Assembly: GCA_035578905.1 (NCBI GenBank)
Contig: JAQJVL010000004.1
Coordinates: forward strand, 6,507,175-6,571,174
Direction: 5' to 3'
Source of the DNA: Stictocephala bisonia
Taxonomy: Eukaryota > Arthropoda > Insecta > Hemiptera > Membracidae
Length of the DNA stretch: 64,000 bases
Shown here: piece after piece, positions 1 through 12,777 of the stretch
Numbering within the stretch: position 1 is the first letter of the stretch
Layout: each line of letters opens with the position of its first letter
Position numbers and translations under genes: made by a program
The notes under the pieces: generated by a model
Seen by the model: only the letters and a program-made list of their open reading frames with translations
Database searches by the model: none
Told to the model about the DNA's origin: nothing

Positions 1-173
1 AATGCCAGGGTATTTTGATACAATAAATGTATTGGGATATTTTTTATTTAAAATATTTTTTACTTATTGTATTTTTTGTAGTACAGTAAGACTGCATTCA
101 TTTGGAGTTTGATAGTTTAAACAGATAGTCCGGCGTGGTTTTTATTATACTTTATTGTAATCATTACTTACAG

Positions 174-301
174 GCGATTTGTCACTTGGTCATGTTGGCA
201 CTACCGGAGGTGCAGTGAGAGAACTCAGAACCATTCAGCATATTGTTACCCTCTGGGCATTATTCATGTCATGGGCATTACCAGCAAGAGATTTTTGTTA
301 G
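174..301 (+). CDS. Candidate terminal coding exon, product not recognised
   Basis: A good acceptor (pyrimidine-rich tract, then TTACAG ending at 173) leads into a segment clearly richer in G+C than its AT-rich surroundings. With two bases finishing a split codon, the frame from 176 runs 41 codons to a TAG at 299-301. The peptide begins DLSLGHVGTTGG and ends SWALPARDFC, with balanced amino acid use and a helix-like middle. AATAAA signals follow at about 496, 527 and 539, which would suit a 3' UTR. The upstream exons would lie outside the window. I do not recognise the protein family. A second frame also stays open through the segment, so chance is possible. The exon call rests on splice signal, composition and downstream poly(A) signals only. 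Confidence 0.35.
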
Positions 302-1822
302 TTATTATCATTTCTTTGGTTTTATCGGTTTGTTTCTTTGATTTGTTCTGTCCTTCTCTACTGTAGTCTGAATATTAGAAAGCTACAGTTCAATTACTTT
401 GGCCTGTTTTATATGTATATGTAGGTTGACAAAAAAAATGAGAATGTTGATTTTTTATTCACACTAACCCTTGGGCATACAAAATAACAATTATTAATAA
501 AAATGTATTCATATTTTGTATTTATGAATAAATACATAAATAAAATTTATAAGAATTTTTTTCATGAAAAGATATGATTCTAAAGTTTATAAAACTTATA
601 AGAAACATTCTTATCAACCACTTATTAAAATATAAATGTACAGTAATATATTAGTGTGTTGTTGAGTAATAGCTGTATAAATTTGAAGTAATGTAAAACT
701 AGTTAAAATTCCAGTACTTTTTTGTGTTACAACTATGACAAAAATTACTAAAACTTATAGTAAAATTTGAAACTTCATATGTCATAACGTACAATTAAAA
801 AAAGAAAACAATGGTGTCATTGGATTTTTCATATGTCTCTTAGTTTCTTAGAAAACAACATTCACACTCGGGTGCACATAATTTCTACATTGACAGTAAT
901 CTATCTTCAAAGAAACGCTATTTCTAAATTCATTATAAACAAAAATGCTGTATCCATTAATGTGGTTTTGAAAATATTAATTGAAAATAAAGGCAGGCCA
1001 GTTTTTAAGAAACCAACCAAGCCAACTTTTTTTAGAAAATAATGAATAATGTTAATGATGAAATCATGAACGAAATCCTTATTGTATGTTAACAGTTTTG
1101 TAAACCTATTGTTATGTTAGCAACTGATAAGCATTTAACAATGCAAATGTGAATAGCATATTTTATATCTGTATGTTTTGTGATAACTATATACAAAAAT
1201 GAAATCAATCTGCTGCAGCTCAAAGTGTTGTGTGATTTTTAAATTTACTTTTGTAAAACTATTATTGTTTTCTGTTTGGTTCGTATACATCATTGTGTAA
1301 TAGTACATTTTTATATATTTTAACAACAGTTGTTTCAATCAGTTTACAACATTATTGTATCCACCTGTCAACCAATTATTGTATTAGTTGTTGGTATCCA
1401 CCTGTCAACCAAGCCAGACAATAACCAAATCATAGTCGTGCCTATATTACTTTTCGCACATCAAGCATGTTATTTCAGGATAGAAAAATTATAGAAATTT
1501 TAAATTACTACTTGATACATACCATAGTGACTTGAACACAATACACTATCCCATACATTGTTTAATTATCCAGTAATTTTAAATAATGTACAACGTATTG
1601 TTTGTTGCAACAGAAGACTGACTACATAGCTTCATTTAAAGTATTTTTATATTTTTGTTTACTCCCATTTAAGAATATTGTGTGTATACAACCTGTACTG
1701 CTTGTTTAAGGCATGTTTCTTTTTTTGCCATTGTTAACTTACAACAATGTAAGAATGTTAACCTAAGATTATTAAAAAAATATAATGATTGAGGTAATTC
1801 AATTCACATAATTCAATACTAT
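302..1822. other. AT-rich non-coding DNA, possible 3' UTR at its start
   Basis: Very AT-rich with no supported gene. If the upstream exon is real, the first 250 bases or so would be its 3' UTR. Short open frames at 833-1042 (+) and 1135-1338 (-) have low-complexity AT-driven composition and no recognisable motif. Confidence 0.5.
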
Positions 1823-2227
1823 GGGACCGTCCTTAAATTACGTAAAGCTAATATCGGCCTTTTTAGATTCCTCCCCTGTGTAATGAACTTGCAACTATAA
1901 TACTAAACTTCCCTAAAAAATGACATAAAGCTGTAATCAACCCCTTCCAATATTTTTTAATCCACTTTCATGCATATTTTGATTTATGATAAAGTTTTTG
2001 TTTTGTTTATTTTCTAATGGGAGAAGGTTATATTACTAACTTTAAAATATTTTTGTATTTTGGGGAAATACGATCAAATTTTGCAAATGAATTCAAACAA
2101 ATTGCTGAGGTTTAATAGTTATGTAATGCTGCGTATAACCTCCCTCACCCTCCCCCGTAATGGTGCATAGTGCTGCCGAAAACTCTCCGCCCCCCGTTAA
2201 GGTGTTACGTAATTTAGGGATGGCCCC
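1823..2227. mobile_element. MITE with 23-bp terminal inverted repeats
   Basis: The left end reads GGGACCGTCCTTAAATTACG and continues TAA. The right end, read on the other strand, is GGGGCCATCCCTAAATTACG plus TAA, a match at 20 of 23 positions. The element is 405 bp and has no coding capacity. TAT lies directly outside both ends (1820-1822 and 2228-2230), a possible 3-bp target duplication, but weak in AT-rich DNA. C-rich blocks occur near the right end. I infer a non-autonomous cut-and-paste element and do not assign a superfamily. Confidence 0.75.
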
Positions 2228-3570
2228 TATATTTTATAATTTAGGATATACAGTCTTGAATGTACTTTGAGCTTATAAGGTAACAGCAGGCATTGATATC
2301 TCAAGTACATCTTTCTTTAAATTTTATTACTATGCATTTTTTAAATAATACTACAAAATTCATTATATCTTAACACTTTCCAGGACTCAAATTTACTTGC
2401 CGATTTTAGTGATATTTTTTATATGCATATTAAGTTTAAAGCGTCTTCAGTGTCTTATAATTGTGTTTGATTACACAGTTTTTATTTTTTATTCATTCAA
2501 TACTGTGTATTCACGGTTTTTTCACATCATTTGTTTTCATTTTCATACAATTTCACAGTAAAATCATTAAATGTCCTAAAAAGAAGAATTGGAATGTCAC
2601 CATAGAACATTATGTAGCTTCATGGTTAAAAACTATATCTTCTATTATACACTTTAATTTTTTTTTTTTAAATTTTTCCTGGTCTTCTAGTACTGTATTA
2701 AAAAAATGTTTCAATAGTTGTAAACCATGGACAAAAATAAAAAGATATTTGCAATCATCAGCATATACAACATGACTATGAGTTCTAAAATTAAAAATAA
2801 ACATAATAGGATTTTAAGACATAATATTTTTATTTAGCCGTTGATTTCTATTATGTAATTATTTCTCTGATTATTCTTTATGTTTAGTTCATAATTATAA
2901 AATATATTAGATGTAATTATTTCATCAATTAAATGCTATGTTAACTTAAACATTGTTGAGATCATGCACATGTGGTTAACATATATGCATAGTAATACTC
3001 ATATACATGTCCATTTATGTATCTCCTGTACATAACGAAATGATCGTCTTGTTCAATGGTACAGTAAGTAATTTACCTATTCATATGTAATGGAGAAAGT
3101 TCAGACATATTTTTGTAACCTACCGTAATACTAGACTGCTCTCCGAAGATTGGAAAGTCGTGTATTGATTCAGATGTTCAATGGAAAAACTTAGCAGTTC
3201 AGATATCTATAAAACATTTGTTTCTATCAATCTGTAATTGTAAATTTGGAATAAAATGTGCCAAAAGAAAAGAATTTCTTAGTTTATACAAAAATGCTGT
3301 TTTTTTTTATGACCTTGCGATTTTTAAATATAAGGCTCATTGTGTTTGACCAAAATCACATTACTCTTGAAAAAGCATACTTGTGCTGATAAATTGACAT
3401 CATCACAATTTTGTGTAGTACAAAAATGTACTTTCATACTGAAAGTTAATACTTTTAGGTCTTCAGTCAATGTTGTATGCACGATTTGCAAGTGTGAACA
3501 TGAATTTAATGTTACATTTAAATGAAAATAATTAAATGGAAATAATGATTTGTCCCTTAAAATTATTAAC
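2228..3570. other. AT-rich non-coding DNA, no gene seen
   Basis: Open frames at 2461-2804 and 3324-3593 on both strands are short, F/I/K/H-rich and overlap in opposite directions. None has a domain I recognise. Confidence 0.5.
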
Positions 3571-4130
3571 AAATATATAACATAACAGTACAAACTTAGA
3601 AATAAAACTGACCACTGTTTCCAGTATTGATGGCCAATGAAAGATATACAGAATAATTTATAAACAATCTAAACCTTTAGAGTCCAACTATAGTTACCTA
3701 TAACTATATAATACTAAATAAATTATCTCTCATTTCTGTGGCGACTAGCAGTATAAAAAAATATTTAAAAAAGTTTTTTTAACTTTAATAACTAATACTC
3801 TTGATTTACTTTGTGTTTAGAAGTTCCGGACATATTTTTCTAACTTAAAACTTTAATATTTGATAAAAGAGTTGCTGAAGGCAATAATTTTGATGATAAA
3901 GAGGAAAGTCCTTCGCATTTCTATTAGATATACAAAGGATATTCTCAGTTTATCAATTTAATTAGAGTTCTTCCCCAACAGTGACAGCGTAGAGAGCCTG
4001 GATTCATTACAAAGTACAGTTTTTAATAAGCTTATTGCAAAACTAAGAGAAAAGGTTCTTAAATTAATTTAATCAAAATAACAATTATATGAAATTGAAT
4101 CAAAAATTAATTTAAATTAAATTCATAATT
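3571..4130. repeat. Local duplication, copy 1 (deletion-rich)
   Basis: Starts AAATATATAACATAACAGTA and corresponds to the next 725 bp. Both ends of the unit match closely while the middle is different. Compared with copy 2, this copy repeatedly lacks one to several bases. That pattern is more like independent small deletions or sequencing errors than ordinary substitutions. Confidence 0.75.
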
Positions 4131-4856
4131 AAATATATAACATAAACAGTACAAACTTAGAAATAAAACTGACCACTGTTTCCAGTATTGATGGCCAATG
4201 AAGATATACAGAATAATTATAAACATCTAAACCTTTAGAGTCCAACTATAGTTACCTATAACCGAAAAAAAACTATTGATAAAATTAAACTAAGACAATG
4301 AAAATATAGATCTAAAATAAAAACTATATCATATCATGTCAATTGCATCTTCAAAAACAAAACAAAACAGACTTTTTGTATCTTATAAAATATATTGAGT
4401 TAAATAATATATTATATTACAAAAAGTTTTATTAACTTTAGATAACCTAATACTCTTTGATAATTACTCCTTGTGGTGTGTAGAAGTTCACTGGTACCAG
4501 TATTTCCAGTTCTAACTTAAAACTGTTTTAATACTTTGTATAAAAAGAGTTGCTGAATTGGCAATAATTTTGATTGAATAAAGAGGAAAGTACCTTTCGG
4601 ACATTCTCTTATTTAGTATGATACAAAGGGATAATTCTCAGTTTATCAATATTAAATTTAGAAGTTCTTCCCCAACAGTGGACAGCGTAGAGCAGCCTGG
4701 ATTCAATAAGTACAAAGTACAGATTTCTTAATAAAGCTTCATTGCAAAAATGTCCTAAGATGTAAAAGGTTCTTAAAATTGAATTTAATCAAAATACACA
4801 AATTATTATGAAATTGAATCAAAAATTAATTTTAAAATTAAATTCATATTCAAATG
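4131..4856. repeat. Local duplication, copy 2
   Basis: Second copy of the unit beginning AAATATATAACATAAACAGT. Shared landmarks include CCACTGTTTCCAGTATTGAT near the start and CTTCCCCAACAGTG plus AGCGTAGAG further in. It is longer than copy 1 because of many small extra bases and a different middle of about 150 bp. Confidence 0.75.
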
Positions 4857-4950
4857 AAAAAAATGCTCACAGAAGATTAACTTAAGAAGTAGAGATTGTT
4901 ATATTAAACAGTTCAGTAAGATTTTATTTCAATTTTTATTTTGTACACAG

Positions 4951-5300
4951 ATTTAATAAGTATTACAACTTGTGTGCCAGCTCCAGACCTTACTGACTTT
5001 TACCTAACTAATTTATTTAATAAGTATTACAACTTGTGTGCCAGCTCCAGACCTTACTGACTTTTACCTAACTAATTTATTTAATAAGTATTACAACTTG
5101 TGTGCCAGCTCCAGACCTTACTGACTTTTACCTAACTAATTTATTTAATAAGTATTACAACTTGTGTGCCAGCTACAGACCTTACTGACTTTTACCTAAC
5201 TAATTTATTTAATAAGTATTACAACTTGTGTGCCAGCTCCAGACCTTACTGACTTTTACCTAACTAATTTATTTAATAAGTATTACAACTTGTGTGCCAG
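4951..5300. repeat. 64-bp satellite, left part
   Basis: Direct tandem copies start at 4951, 5015, 5079, 5143, 5207 and 5271. Monomers begin ATTTAATAAGTATTACAACT and are nearly identical (for example one C-to-A change near 5175). The sixth copy is cut at TGTGCCAG by the MITE that follows. Confidence 0.95.
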
Positions 5301-6101
5301 CAGAGGCGTATTTGAAGATTTGCCGCCCCTGGGCTAGACACAATTTACCGCCCCCCCCCACCCAGTGGCGTATTTCACGCTTTGTCGCCTAGGGGATATA
5401 GCGGCTATCTGCCCCCCCCCCCCGCCCTTTGTTTGTATCATAGCTAATGTATGATAATAAGTTCACCCATGTGTAGGCCGCTTAACTGTAAAAAATGTTA
5501 GTTTACCCACCTGTAATATCTCAGAATATAATATAGATGACTGGCGAAATCGGTTAGTAGTTTAAAGTGTAATAATGTTCACAGTTCCATTCAACTCCAG
5601 ACTCCCCATACTTCCTTGTACAGTACAGTCACACTGTGCACTAAACCACAACCAAATACAGTACGGTACCATACACTATAATCTGCGTTTAAAGGGCGCG
5701 GCGCGTCACACAGCGAATTCGCGAAGAGAAGAGGAAGAGAATCTCCAGTCAGACTCGAGGCCGTTTCAGGGTGGGGGTGGGGTAGGGGCGCGAGTTGGCG
5801 GCGAACATCAGACATACATACGTCTTCCTCTACCCCTCTTCCCCGGACCCGCCTATCAACAAAAGTACACAACTTCTGCCGCTCTCGCCCTATACATACA
5901 TTCGTAACACAGTTAGATGACAGCCGTAACTTGATAATATTTTGTAAAGAACAGTACTTTGTACTTGACATTGACGCCCTTAATTTTCAAATATTCTCAA
6001 AATACCATTACATGCCTGGTAACTTCCAACTCCTTTGCCGCCCCCTAAATTCTGCCGCCCTGGGCTACAGCCCCTATAGCCCCCCCCTAAATACGCCACT
6101 G
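5301..6101. mobile_element. hAT-type MITE inserted in the 64-bp satellite
   Basis: Terminal inverted repeats are CAGAGGCGTATTT on the left and CAGTGGCGTATTT (reverse strand) on the right, 12 of 13 matching. A perfect 8-bp target duplication TGTGCCAG flanks it at 5293-5300 and 6102-6109, and the satellite reads through once the insert is removed. CAG...CTG ends with 8-bp duplications are typical of the hAT superfamily. At 5363-5375 there is another copy of the terminus, an exact match to the right end, so the left side may be a composite. The interior is GC-rich. Open frames at 5575-5971 run on both strands at once and resemble no transposase, so I treat the element as non-autonomous. Confidence 0.88.
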
Positions 6102-6269
6102 TGTGCCAGCTCCAGACCTTACTGACTTTTACCTAACTAATTTATTTAATAAGTATTACAACTTGTGTGCCAGCTCCAGACCTTACTGACTTTTACCTAA
6201 CTAATTTATTTAATAAGTATTACAACTTGTGTGCCAGCTCCAGACCTTTTACCTAACTAATTTATTTAA
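6102..6269. repeat. 64-bp satellite, right part
   Basis: The array resumes at the duplicated TGTGCCAG and continues for about two and a half copies. The last copy lacks an internal segment around ACCTTTTACC before unique sequence starts. Confidence 0.93.
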
Positions 6270-8490
6270 TCCTTGTCCAGATGATCCATATTCCAATTAC
6301 ATTGTTCATATCTTAGTACTGTCAAATATTCTAGTAGTGTGACATGGCAAACAACCTTGGCGATAGAGGTATCTGCAGATGGTTCTGCTTGCTCCTAACA
6401 CAGCATCACTGTTTTCCATCCCATAAAATTTATAAATTTCAAATGGTTTTTCATTTACTCAATAATTGTATGGCATATTTAATAGTGTAGCGATGATCAT
6501 CTTCGAATCTTCACATAGAAATGTATAAATAAAATTATAGTCTGAGTATTCTTCAGATCTTTCACCTTAAGTAGTCTACTTCGATAGTATTTTATGGCCA
6601 TTGATGGATAAGAGGGTATCTAGATTGTTTCACCCCAAGTCCAAGTTATAACAGATCAAGTTGGGATGAATTCCTTGTTTAGATATATATATGTGGAACA
6701 AAACTGAAAAGGACCAACCAAGCCTGCACCATGTTTGCTCAAGGCAGGCAAAGGACACTGTTTTTATTTAAGACATCATACATCAACAAATACACTTAAG
6801 TTTCATTTGATATCTGTAGTACAATAAAACATTTCTCCAAATATCCAAAAAGAAATAATCTTCCAATCTGATTATGCTTTAAATTACATTAAAATCATGT
6901 TCAAAGATGCAAATTTAGGTTGAAATATTGTTTTTACCTCATGCATATGCCTTGACGGAAATCAACTGTCTCGAGTAGCCCACCCACCCAATGTATATTT
7001 GACAGGTCTTCCCATCGATTGCAGCATACATTATGACAATTAACTGAAGTCTACTATTAGCATCCTTAATATAATACGTGAAGCCATTTTTGTCAACGCA
7101 ACTCCTCCCTTATTTCTTGACCAATTTAAACAGTTTGGTTGTCAACAAATTTGCCTCTCTTCATAGTTGTGCAATATGGTCTTAATTCTACAATACTTTC
7201 ACCATGAAGGGCACGGGAAGCCCTCAAAGTATGTTTATTGGCCATAAGAATAAAGTGGAGAGAAATTTAAATGAATTGAAAAGTAACAGCCGTTCAAATG
7301 TAAATAGTGATTTCAAAAATTTTTAACAACTGTTAGATGTTACTTTTTTTAGACTCAATTGTCTTTCTTAATATTGAGGAGGTTAGATCTTTCATGATGT
7401 TAAACCAGGGAAGGTTGTAAGCATGGTTTTATTCACGTTCGATTGTAGGGCTCCGCTCTACTGGACTTGAAGGTTTCAATGGTAATCTAATGTGGTTATT
7501 TTACTAATGTTCAGCTATTATACAAAAACAAATGAAATGAACGTTTGAAATAGGCTAAGTAATATCATTGGTTGTTTATTTATACTAATAAATAGGTAGC
7601 AATGCAAGTAATGTGAGTGAGATGCTGTAAATAAATTTAATATTGTGATTTTACGTTAACCTACTATTATTTGTAGTCAAAAGTAACTGGCCGAGGTGTA
7701 ATGAGTGCAGTGAGTGACTGGGTTAGCATGCAAAGCATGCAGGGGTGTCCCCTAGTATAAAATAATAGTTGTTGAATTCTTCATAACGAACCATCTTTAG
7801 TCCTTTTTTCATATTAACCTAACCTTTTGGGATTCGCGAGTAAAAATCTATAGTAGCCATTTCAAAAGTACCAACTTTTTATTTCATGCAAAATGCTTAA
7901 GATTCTGTAAAGTAATCAAAATATGAAAAATTGCAGCTCCGAATTGGCAGGCATACTGAAGATAATTAATTGATCCAGAAGATTGGGTGGATAGGCCCGA
8001 AGTCCACTCAAGATGTACATATATCATGGATGGGCAGCCAAGACTCATGTCCATATTGATTTGGTGGAAGGTTCAGTAGAGTCAGCTTTAGTGTCTGTCA
8101 ACTGTCATCATGTCAACAAGTCAGTAGGGTTTTAGGAGTGGGAGAATTTCCTTAGTGTGAAAATGACAGGCCCCTTTTATAATCTTTTCACTTTTATAAT
8201 TAAAATATGTAAGATCCTCTAATAAAAGGTCCCCCTTCATTACTTGATCCTTTATTTTCACCTACTCATACAAGTAAGGTGGTGATAAACCCACCCACCC
8301 ACCCACGCATATATACAAGTAAGGTAGTGAGAAATGTTATTTTTAAGATCTGTATCATCTGCCACCACATATAGTAACGTAAAATACAGTGGTGGTAAGT
8401 AAAGGATTTTATAACGTTATAAGATAGCTGGGTAATAGGTGAGAGGGTTTATAAAGTTTCCTATCGTTTGATAGAAAAATTAATTTAGAT
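6270..8490. other. Non-coding DNA, no supported gene
   Basis: AT-rich. A stop-free minus-strand stretch of about 50 codons around 6950-7110 reads like protein but matches no family I can name. Around 7725-7755 are GCATGC-AAA-GCATGC and a small palindrome AGGGGTGTCCCCT, possibly the edge of a dispersed repeat. A short CCCA run lies at 8290-8306. Confidence 0.4.
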
Positions 8491-8827
8491 ATAATTTTTT
8501 TTATAACCACCCACTTCCCGATGGCAACGGCCAATTGAACTCTCAAGTTTCTAAAACTACTTTGAGACCCAAACATACAACACTTGAGAAATGGGGCCTA
8601 ACTGGTTGAGTGTGAGTTTAGTCACACAGTCAAGAATTGTTGCTGCTTTCAGATCCCTCAGAAACCTGCCATAATTATCACAGAAAAAAATCTAGGTTCA
8701 GAAGCCCTAGGTAGCATATTTGATCACAGGATCACATACTCCAAAGTACAAGCAAACAAATAGATCTCTTGAGTGAAAGTTATATTCTGGAACTCTTAGA
8801 CCAATAGCCTCTACTGAATTAGGATGG

Positions 8828-9076
8828 TCATGAAGCACTCTGTAAAAAATATAGCAAATCAGTTGCAGCATGACAAGCAAAGAAATTTAGCTCTACATTC
8901 ATCTCTACTTCACCTAACTCTGGAAGTTTCCACACCATCCATGAGAGGAGTTTCCTCTGGACAGCCTCAACAGCTGCATCTGTGTACACCCGGTCCCTAT
9001 TCCAAATGACAAAGGCAAACTCAAGGTAACTTGCACCAAGGACTTGCACAGTGTTAACTGTACTTTGTATGATCAT
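8828..9076 (-). pseudogene. Fragment of a LINE reverse transcriptase C-terminal region
   Basis: The 82-residue minus-strand frame contains LEFAFVIWNRD followed by AVEAVQRKLLSW. This fits the thumb/C-terminal pattern of Jockey/CR1-type LINE reverse transcriptases (LEYAS-x-WNP, then an I-x-x-VQR-F block). The catalytic palm is absent. Downstream on the minus strand (about 8500-8827) the translation keeps a faint likeness to the usual LINE tail, but with stops. It is a dead fragment. The assignment rests on recall of the family pattern, and the clade is uncertain. Confidence 0.6.
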
Positions 9077-9229
9077 CTTAATGATCTGATCAGACTAACT
9101 CTGTGCAAATTTTGAACAAATTGGAAGCTTATAACTGGATACAGGAAAGATGAATGTCTAAACACAATGGGAGTTTTTTTAGCTAATCTAAGGTTTCTCC
9201 TATAACTTCCCATAAGCAGAAGGAAGCAC

Positions 9230-9835
9230 CACTGCACACGTATGGGGAAGGGTTATCACCATTGTACATGTATGTCTGGATGGAAGGGTCATCACCACTA
9301 CTCGTGTATGAGCAGGTGGGAAGATCATCACCACTGCACATGTATGACTTGGTGGAAGGGTCATCACTACTGCACATGTATGACTGGATGGAAGGGTCAT
9401 CACCACTGCTTGTGTATGAGCAGGTGGGAAAATCATCACCACTGTACATGTATGACTGGGTGGAAGGGTCATCACTACTGCACATGTATGACTGGATGGA
9501 AGGGTCATCACCACTGCTTGTGTATGAGCAGGTGGGAGGATCATCACCACTGCACATGTATGACTTGGTGGAAGGGTCATCACTACTACACATGTATGAC
9601 TGGATGGAAGGGTCATCACCACTGCTTGTGTATGAGCAGGTGGGAAGATCATCACCACTGCACATGTATGACTTGGTGGAAGGGTCATCACTACTGCACA
9701 TGTATGACTGGATGGAAGGGTCATCACCACTGCTTGTGTATGAGCAGGTGGGAAAATCATCACCACTGTACATGTATGACTGGGTGGAAGGGTCATCACC
9801 ACTACACATGTATGACTAGATGGGATGGTCATCAT
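9230..9835. repeat. 36-bp minisatellite with 108-bp higher-order repeat
   Basis: The basic monomer is 36 bp, with a shared GTCATCACCACTGC-type core. Three variants alternate (endings GAGCAGGTGGGA, GACTTGGTGGAA, GACTGGATGGAA). The GCTTGTGTATGAG variant recurs at 9408, 9516, 9624 and 9732, exactly 108 bp apart. Because 36 is a multiple of 3, several frames stay open on both strands for about 190-230 codons. Those frames are products of periodicity and I do not call them genes. Confidence 0.95.
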
Positions 9836-9837
9836 CA

Positions 9838-10990
9838 CTGCTCGTATATGTGGAAGGGTCATTACCAATATACGTGTATGCACATGTATGACTGAGTGGA
9901 AGGGACATCACCACTGCTCGTATATGTGCAAGGGTCATTACCAATATACGTGTATGCACATGTATGACTGAGTGGAAGGGACATCACCACTGCTCGTATA
10001 TGTGCAAGGGTCATTACCAATATACGTGTATGCACATGTATGACTGAGTGGAAGGGACATCACCACTGCTCGTATATGTGCAAGGGTCATTACCAATATA
10101 CGTGTATGCACATGTATGACTGAGTGGAAGGGACATCACCACTGCTCGTATATGTGCAAGGGTCATTACCAATATACGTGTATGCACATGTATGACTGAG
10201 TGGAAGGGACATCACCACTGCTCGTATATGTGCAAGGGTCATTACCAATATACGTGTATGGACATGTATGACTGAGTGGAAGGGACATCACCACTGCTCG
10301 TATATGTGGAAGGGTCATTACCAATATACGTGTATGCACATGTATGACTGAGTGGAAGGGACATCACCACTGCTCGTATATGTGGAAGGGTCATTACCAA
10401 TATACGTGTATGCACATGTATGACTGAGTGGAAGGGACATCACCACTGCTCGTATATGTGGAAGGGTCATTACCAATATACGTGTATGCACATGTATGAC
10501 TGAGTGGAAGGGACATCACCACTGCTCGTATATGTGGAAGGGTCATTACCAATATACGTGTATGCACATGTATGACTGAGTGGAAGGGACATCACCACTG
10601 CTCGTATATGTGGAAGGGTCATTACCAATATACGTGTATGCACATGTATGACTGAGTGGAAGGGACATCACCACTGCTCGTATATGTGGAAGGGTCATTA
10701 CCAATATACGTGTATGCACATGTATGACTGAGTGGAAGGGACATCACCACTGCTCGTATATGTGCAAGGGTCATTACCAATATACGTGTATGCACATGTA
10801 TGACTGAGTGGAAGGGACATCACCACTGCTCGTATATGTGGAATGGTCATTACCAATATACATGTATGGATGAGTGGGAGGATTATTATCACTGCACGTA
10901 TATGAGTAGCTGGGAGGGTAATCACCTACTCCTGTATAGGTGGGAGGGACATCTTCACTGTCGTAGTGTTTGGTTAGATGGAAAGGGTCA
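9838..10990. repeat. 76-bp minisatellite related to the 36-bp array
   Basis: The marker CACATGTATGACTGAG recurs at 9881, 9957, 10033 and onward with a strict 76-bp period for about 13 copies. Each unit contains one 36-bp-like segment plus a second segment around TCATTACCAATATACGTG. Two subtypes (TGTGCAAGGG and TGTGGAAGGG) occur in blocks, with one early copy carrying TATGGACATG. The array degenerates from about 10860 and ends near 10990. Confidence 0.93.
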
Positions 10991-11448
10991 TTAATATTGC
11001 ACGTCATAGAGAGCATTATTTTAATAATATGTATTTACTAGACCAGGGGTGAGCTAATGCATAAGGACAATGTTGGAAGGGCAGGAAAAGCAAGCAGTTA
11101 AAGTGCAATAGCCAAACACGTGAATCTAATCCTGTCTTATAGAAAAAATTCTGAATGCCCTGACCCCATACCAGAAATAGGCATGATAAAAAAAATAAAA
11201 ATTAATTTTTGATGACAGTGTTTAAGGATTTATGTACATACAAATGGTATATCTCTCTTGTTAAGTTGGATAACGATATCGAATTACATAATTTAATTCC
11301 AATACTTGTGTGTTACCATCTACACCAGTTCATTGTCTTTACATACCAATGACTATAGGAACAAGACGACAGCCCACTGGTTCCCATGAAGCCGGGTTTT
11401 TTATTCATGAAATTAGTTATGTTAAGTGTATCACAGGTAGCGCAAGAG
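10991..11448. other. Unique non-coding DNA
   Basis: No gene or repeat recognised between the 76-bp array and the CT tract. Confidence 0.5.
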
Positions 11449-12188
<740 letters not shown>

Positions 12189-12544
12189 ACCTCTCCTCGT
12201 CCCTTTTTTTGTCAGCTCCAGCATACGCTGAAGTGGCTAACTGCTGAACAAATTGTACGCCAAATAGTCGTCTGTGCTTTTAGTTGAAACAAATCGCCGT
12301 TAGACACCAGCACATGCACGTGATCTGTAGCAAAAGCTTCGTATTTGGATTGGACAATTTATTTGTAACATTTTCATTCGTAACACCAAAAGTGTGATAG
12401 CCCACTTAAAAAAAAAAAAAAAAAACAAAAAAAAGGTGTCATTCTACCAACCTTGATATCATTTTTTCAAGTTTAGGAACAGCAAAACATTTATTATAGC
12501 AAATAGCTAAAACCAGGAAATATATAGTTTACGTCCATTATTCT
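12189..12544. other. Unique spacer with an A-rich tract
   Basis: Non-coding. A poly(A)-like run lies at about 12410-12434. It could mark an old retro-insertion but I see no body attached to it. Confidence 0.4.
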
Positions 12545-12777
12545 CTGTTTAATGTCGCTTCTGAGTTACGGGTGGGTATATCTTAAATATGTATATAAAA
12601 AGACACTAAGGTCATATTGCCCTCCTGCAGCGATTCTCTGTTTAACCTCACTTCAGAGTTACGGGAGAGTAGATACTTGTATTTTCAGTATGTATACGTG
12701 AAATTCTCTAAGGTTATATTGCCCTCCTGCAGCAATTCTCTGTTTAACCTCACTTCAGAGTTACGGGAAAGTAGATA

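Noticed and set aside
5575..5971. Overlapping frames of 110 and 126 codons in the GC-rich core of the hAT-type MITE
   Set aside because: The two frames oppose each other over the same DNA and show no transposase motif. They reflect GC-rich composition.
6950..7115. Minus-strand stop-free stretch with NGFTYYIKDANSRLQ and IYIGWVGYS
   Set aside because: I considered a decayed transposase or FLYWCH-type domain. It is only about 50 codons with stops on both sides, and the resemblance is too weak to call.
9183..9895. Open frames of about 185-227 codons on both strands encoding 12-residue repeats
   Set aside because: The period of 36 bp keeps several frames open at once on both strands. There is no start context, signal or flanking coding sequence.
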